DNA from: Micromussa lordhowensis
Taxonomy: Eukaryota; Cnidaria; Anthozoa; Scleractinia; Lobophylliidae
Assembly: GCA_964020085.1 (NCBI GenBank)
Contig: OZ026599.1
Span: forward strand, 26,126,329-26,190,328
DNA: 64,000 bases
Direction: 5' to 3'
Position 1 is the first letter of the stretch. Each line of letters starts with the position of its first letter. Made by a program: the position numbers and the translations under genes. Below, one piece after another: positions 63,870 to 64,000 of this stretch. The notes beneath the pieces were generated by a model that worked only from the letters and a program-made list of their open reading frames with translations, had not been told where the DNA came from and made no database searches.

Positions 63870-63939
63870 ATAATATTTATATTTTTTATATTATGTGGCA
63901 TAATATGAGTCATTTATTAAAAAAATATTAATTATATAG

Positions 63940-64000
63940 ATGAAAATTCCTAATTATGATTCAGCTTCTAATAATGACAGCAATTTCAAACGACTGCTAC
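63940..64000 (+). CDS. Start of a plus-strand gene cut by the window edge
   Basis: ATG at 63940 opens a frame of 20 residues (MKIPNYDSASNNDSNFKRLL) that runs off the end. It is divergent from the 343-residue gene with an AT-rich 70-base spacer. By gene order it could be the packaging ATPase, but nothing in the visible residues proves that. Confidence 0.4.
   Translation, partial: MKIPNYDSASNNDSNFKRLL

Larger units (their letters stand above)
49592..64000 (-). mobile_element. Polinton/Maverick (adintovirus-type) element, right end cut off
   Basis: The set of genes is diagnostic: protein-primed PolB, retrovirus-type integrase with chromodomain, adenain-like protease, double-jelly-roll and single-jelly-roll capsid candidates and a phospholipase A2. 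The left end is placed near AGTGTTATATTAGGGCAC at 49592 because host repeat sequence ends just before it; this is an estimate since the right terminal repeat lies outside the window. Genes are packed, AT-rich and nearly all on the minus strand. All main frames are full length except for the offset between phospholipase and integrase, so the copy is young. The packaging ATPase is not in the window. Confidence 0.9.

Overview
The window looks like animal genomic DNA, most likely from an anthozoan cnidarian (a coral or sea anemone). The reasons are the mix of repeats (BEL/Pao, CR1-like, L1/Tx1-like and Penelope-like retroelements, and many inverted-repeat MITEs), a small family of intron-containing fibrinogen-related lectin genes, and a tRNA-like SINE. 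The species cannot be fixed from sequence alone. No complete ordinary single-copy gene is visible.

Positions 1-44,100 hold a lectin gene cluster. Three intact three-exon genes for a secreted 308-residue fibrinogen-related (ficolin-like) protein lie on the + strand at 5854-7876, 20234-21901 and 42320-43948. A decayed final exon of a further copy is at 1033-1240. The genes are separated by repeating blocks of retroelements. The same BEL/Pao insertion, with the same 5-bp target, follows gene 1 (8916-14490) and gene 2 (23447-32585). The same L1/Tx1 LINE, truncated CR1-like LINE and long-TIR DNA transposon precede gene 2 and gene 3. Gene 1 keeps the empty sites for the LINE and the TIR element. 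Gene 2 resembles copy 3 in its 5' flank and first exons but copy 1 in its last exon and 3' flank. This fits a tandem duplication by unequal recombination inside the gene. Later insertions (Penelope-like, TTAA-type, MULE-like and CR1-like) made the spacers unequal.

Positions 44,100-49,590 are non-genic: several inverted-repeat MITEs and hairpins, a head-to-head pair of Penelope-like ends with a GIY-YIG endonuclease remnant, and a G-rich repeat.

Positions ~49,590-64,000 hold the left and central part of a Polinton/Maverick (adintovirus-type) element, running past the right edge. It is AT-rich and nearly all genes are on the - strand. It encodes a protein-primed family B DNA polymerase, a retrovirus-type integrase with chromodomain, a parvovirus-like phospholipase A2, an adenain-like protease, probable double- and single-jelly-roll capsid proteins, a pX-like basic membrane-active protein, two DUF5679-type zinc proteins, and a poxvirus-type late transcription factor (VLTF3-like). 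The genes form a replication/transcription group on the left and a virion group on the right. The packaging ATPase is not seen and probably lies beyond 64,000. Main points: the VLTF3-like gene in an integrase-bearing Polinton; integrase and phospholipase offset by one frame at an 11-A run; Gly-Ser-Gly motifs shared by virion proteins that could be maturation sites; and a host MITE inserted directly after the polymerase gene.
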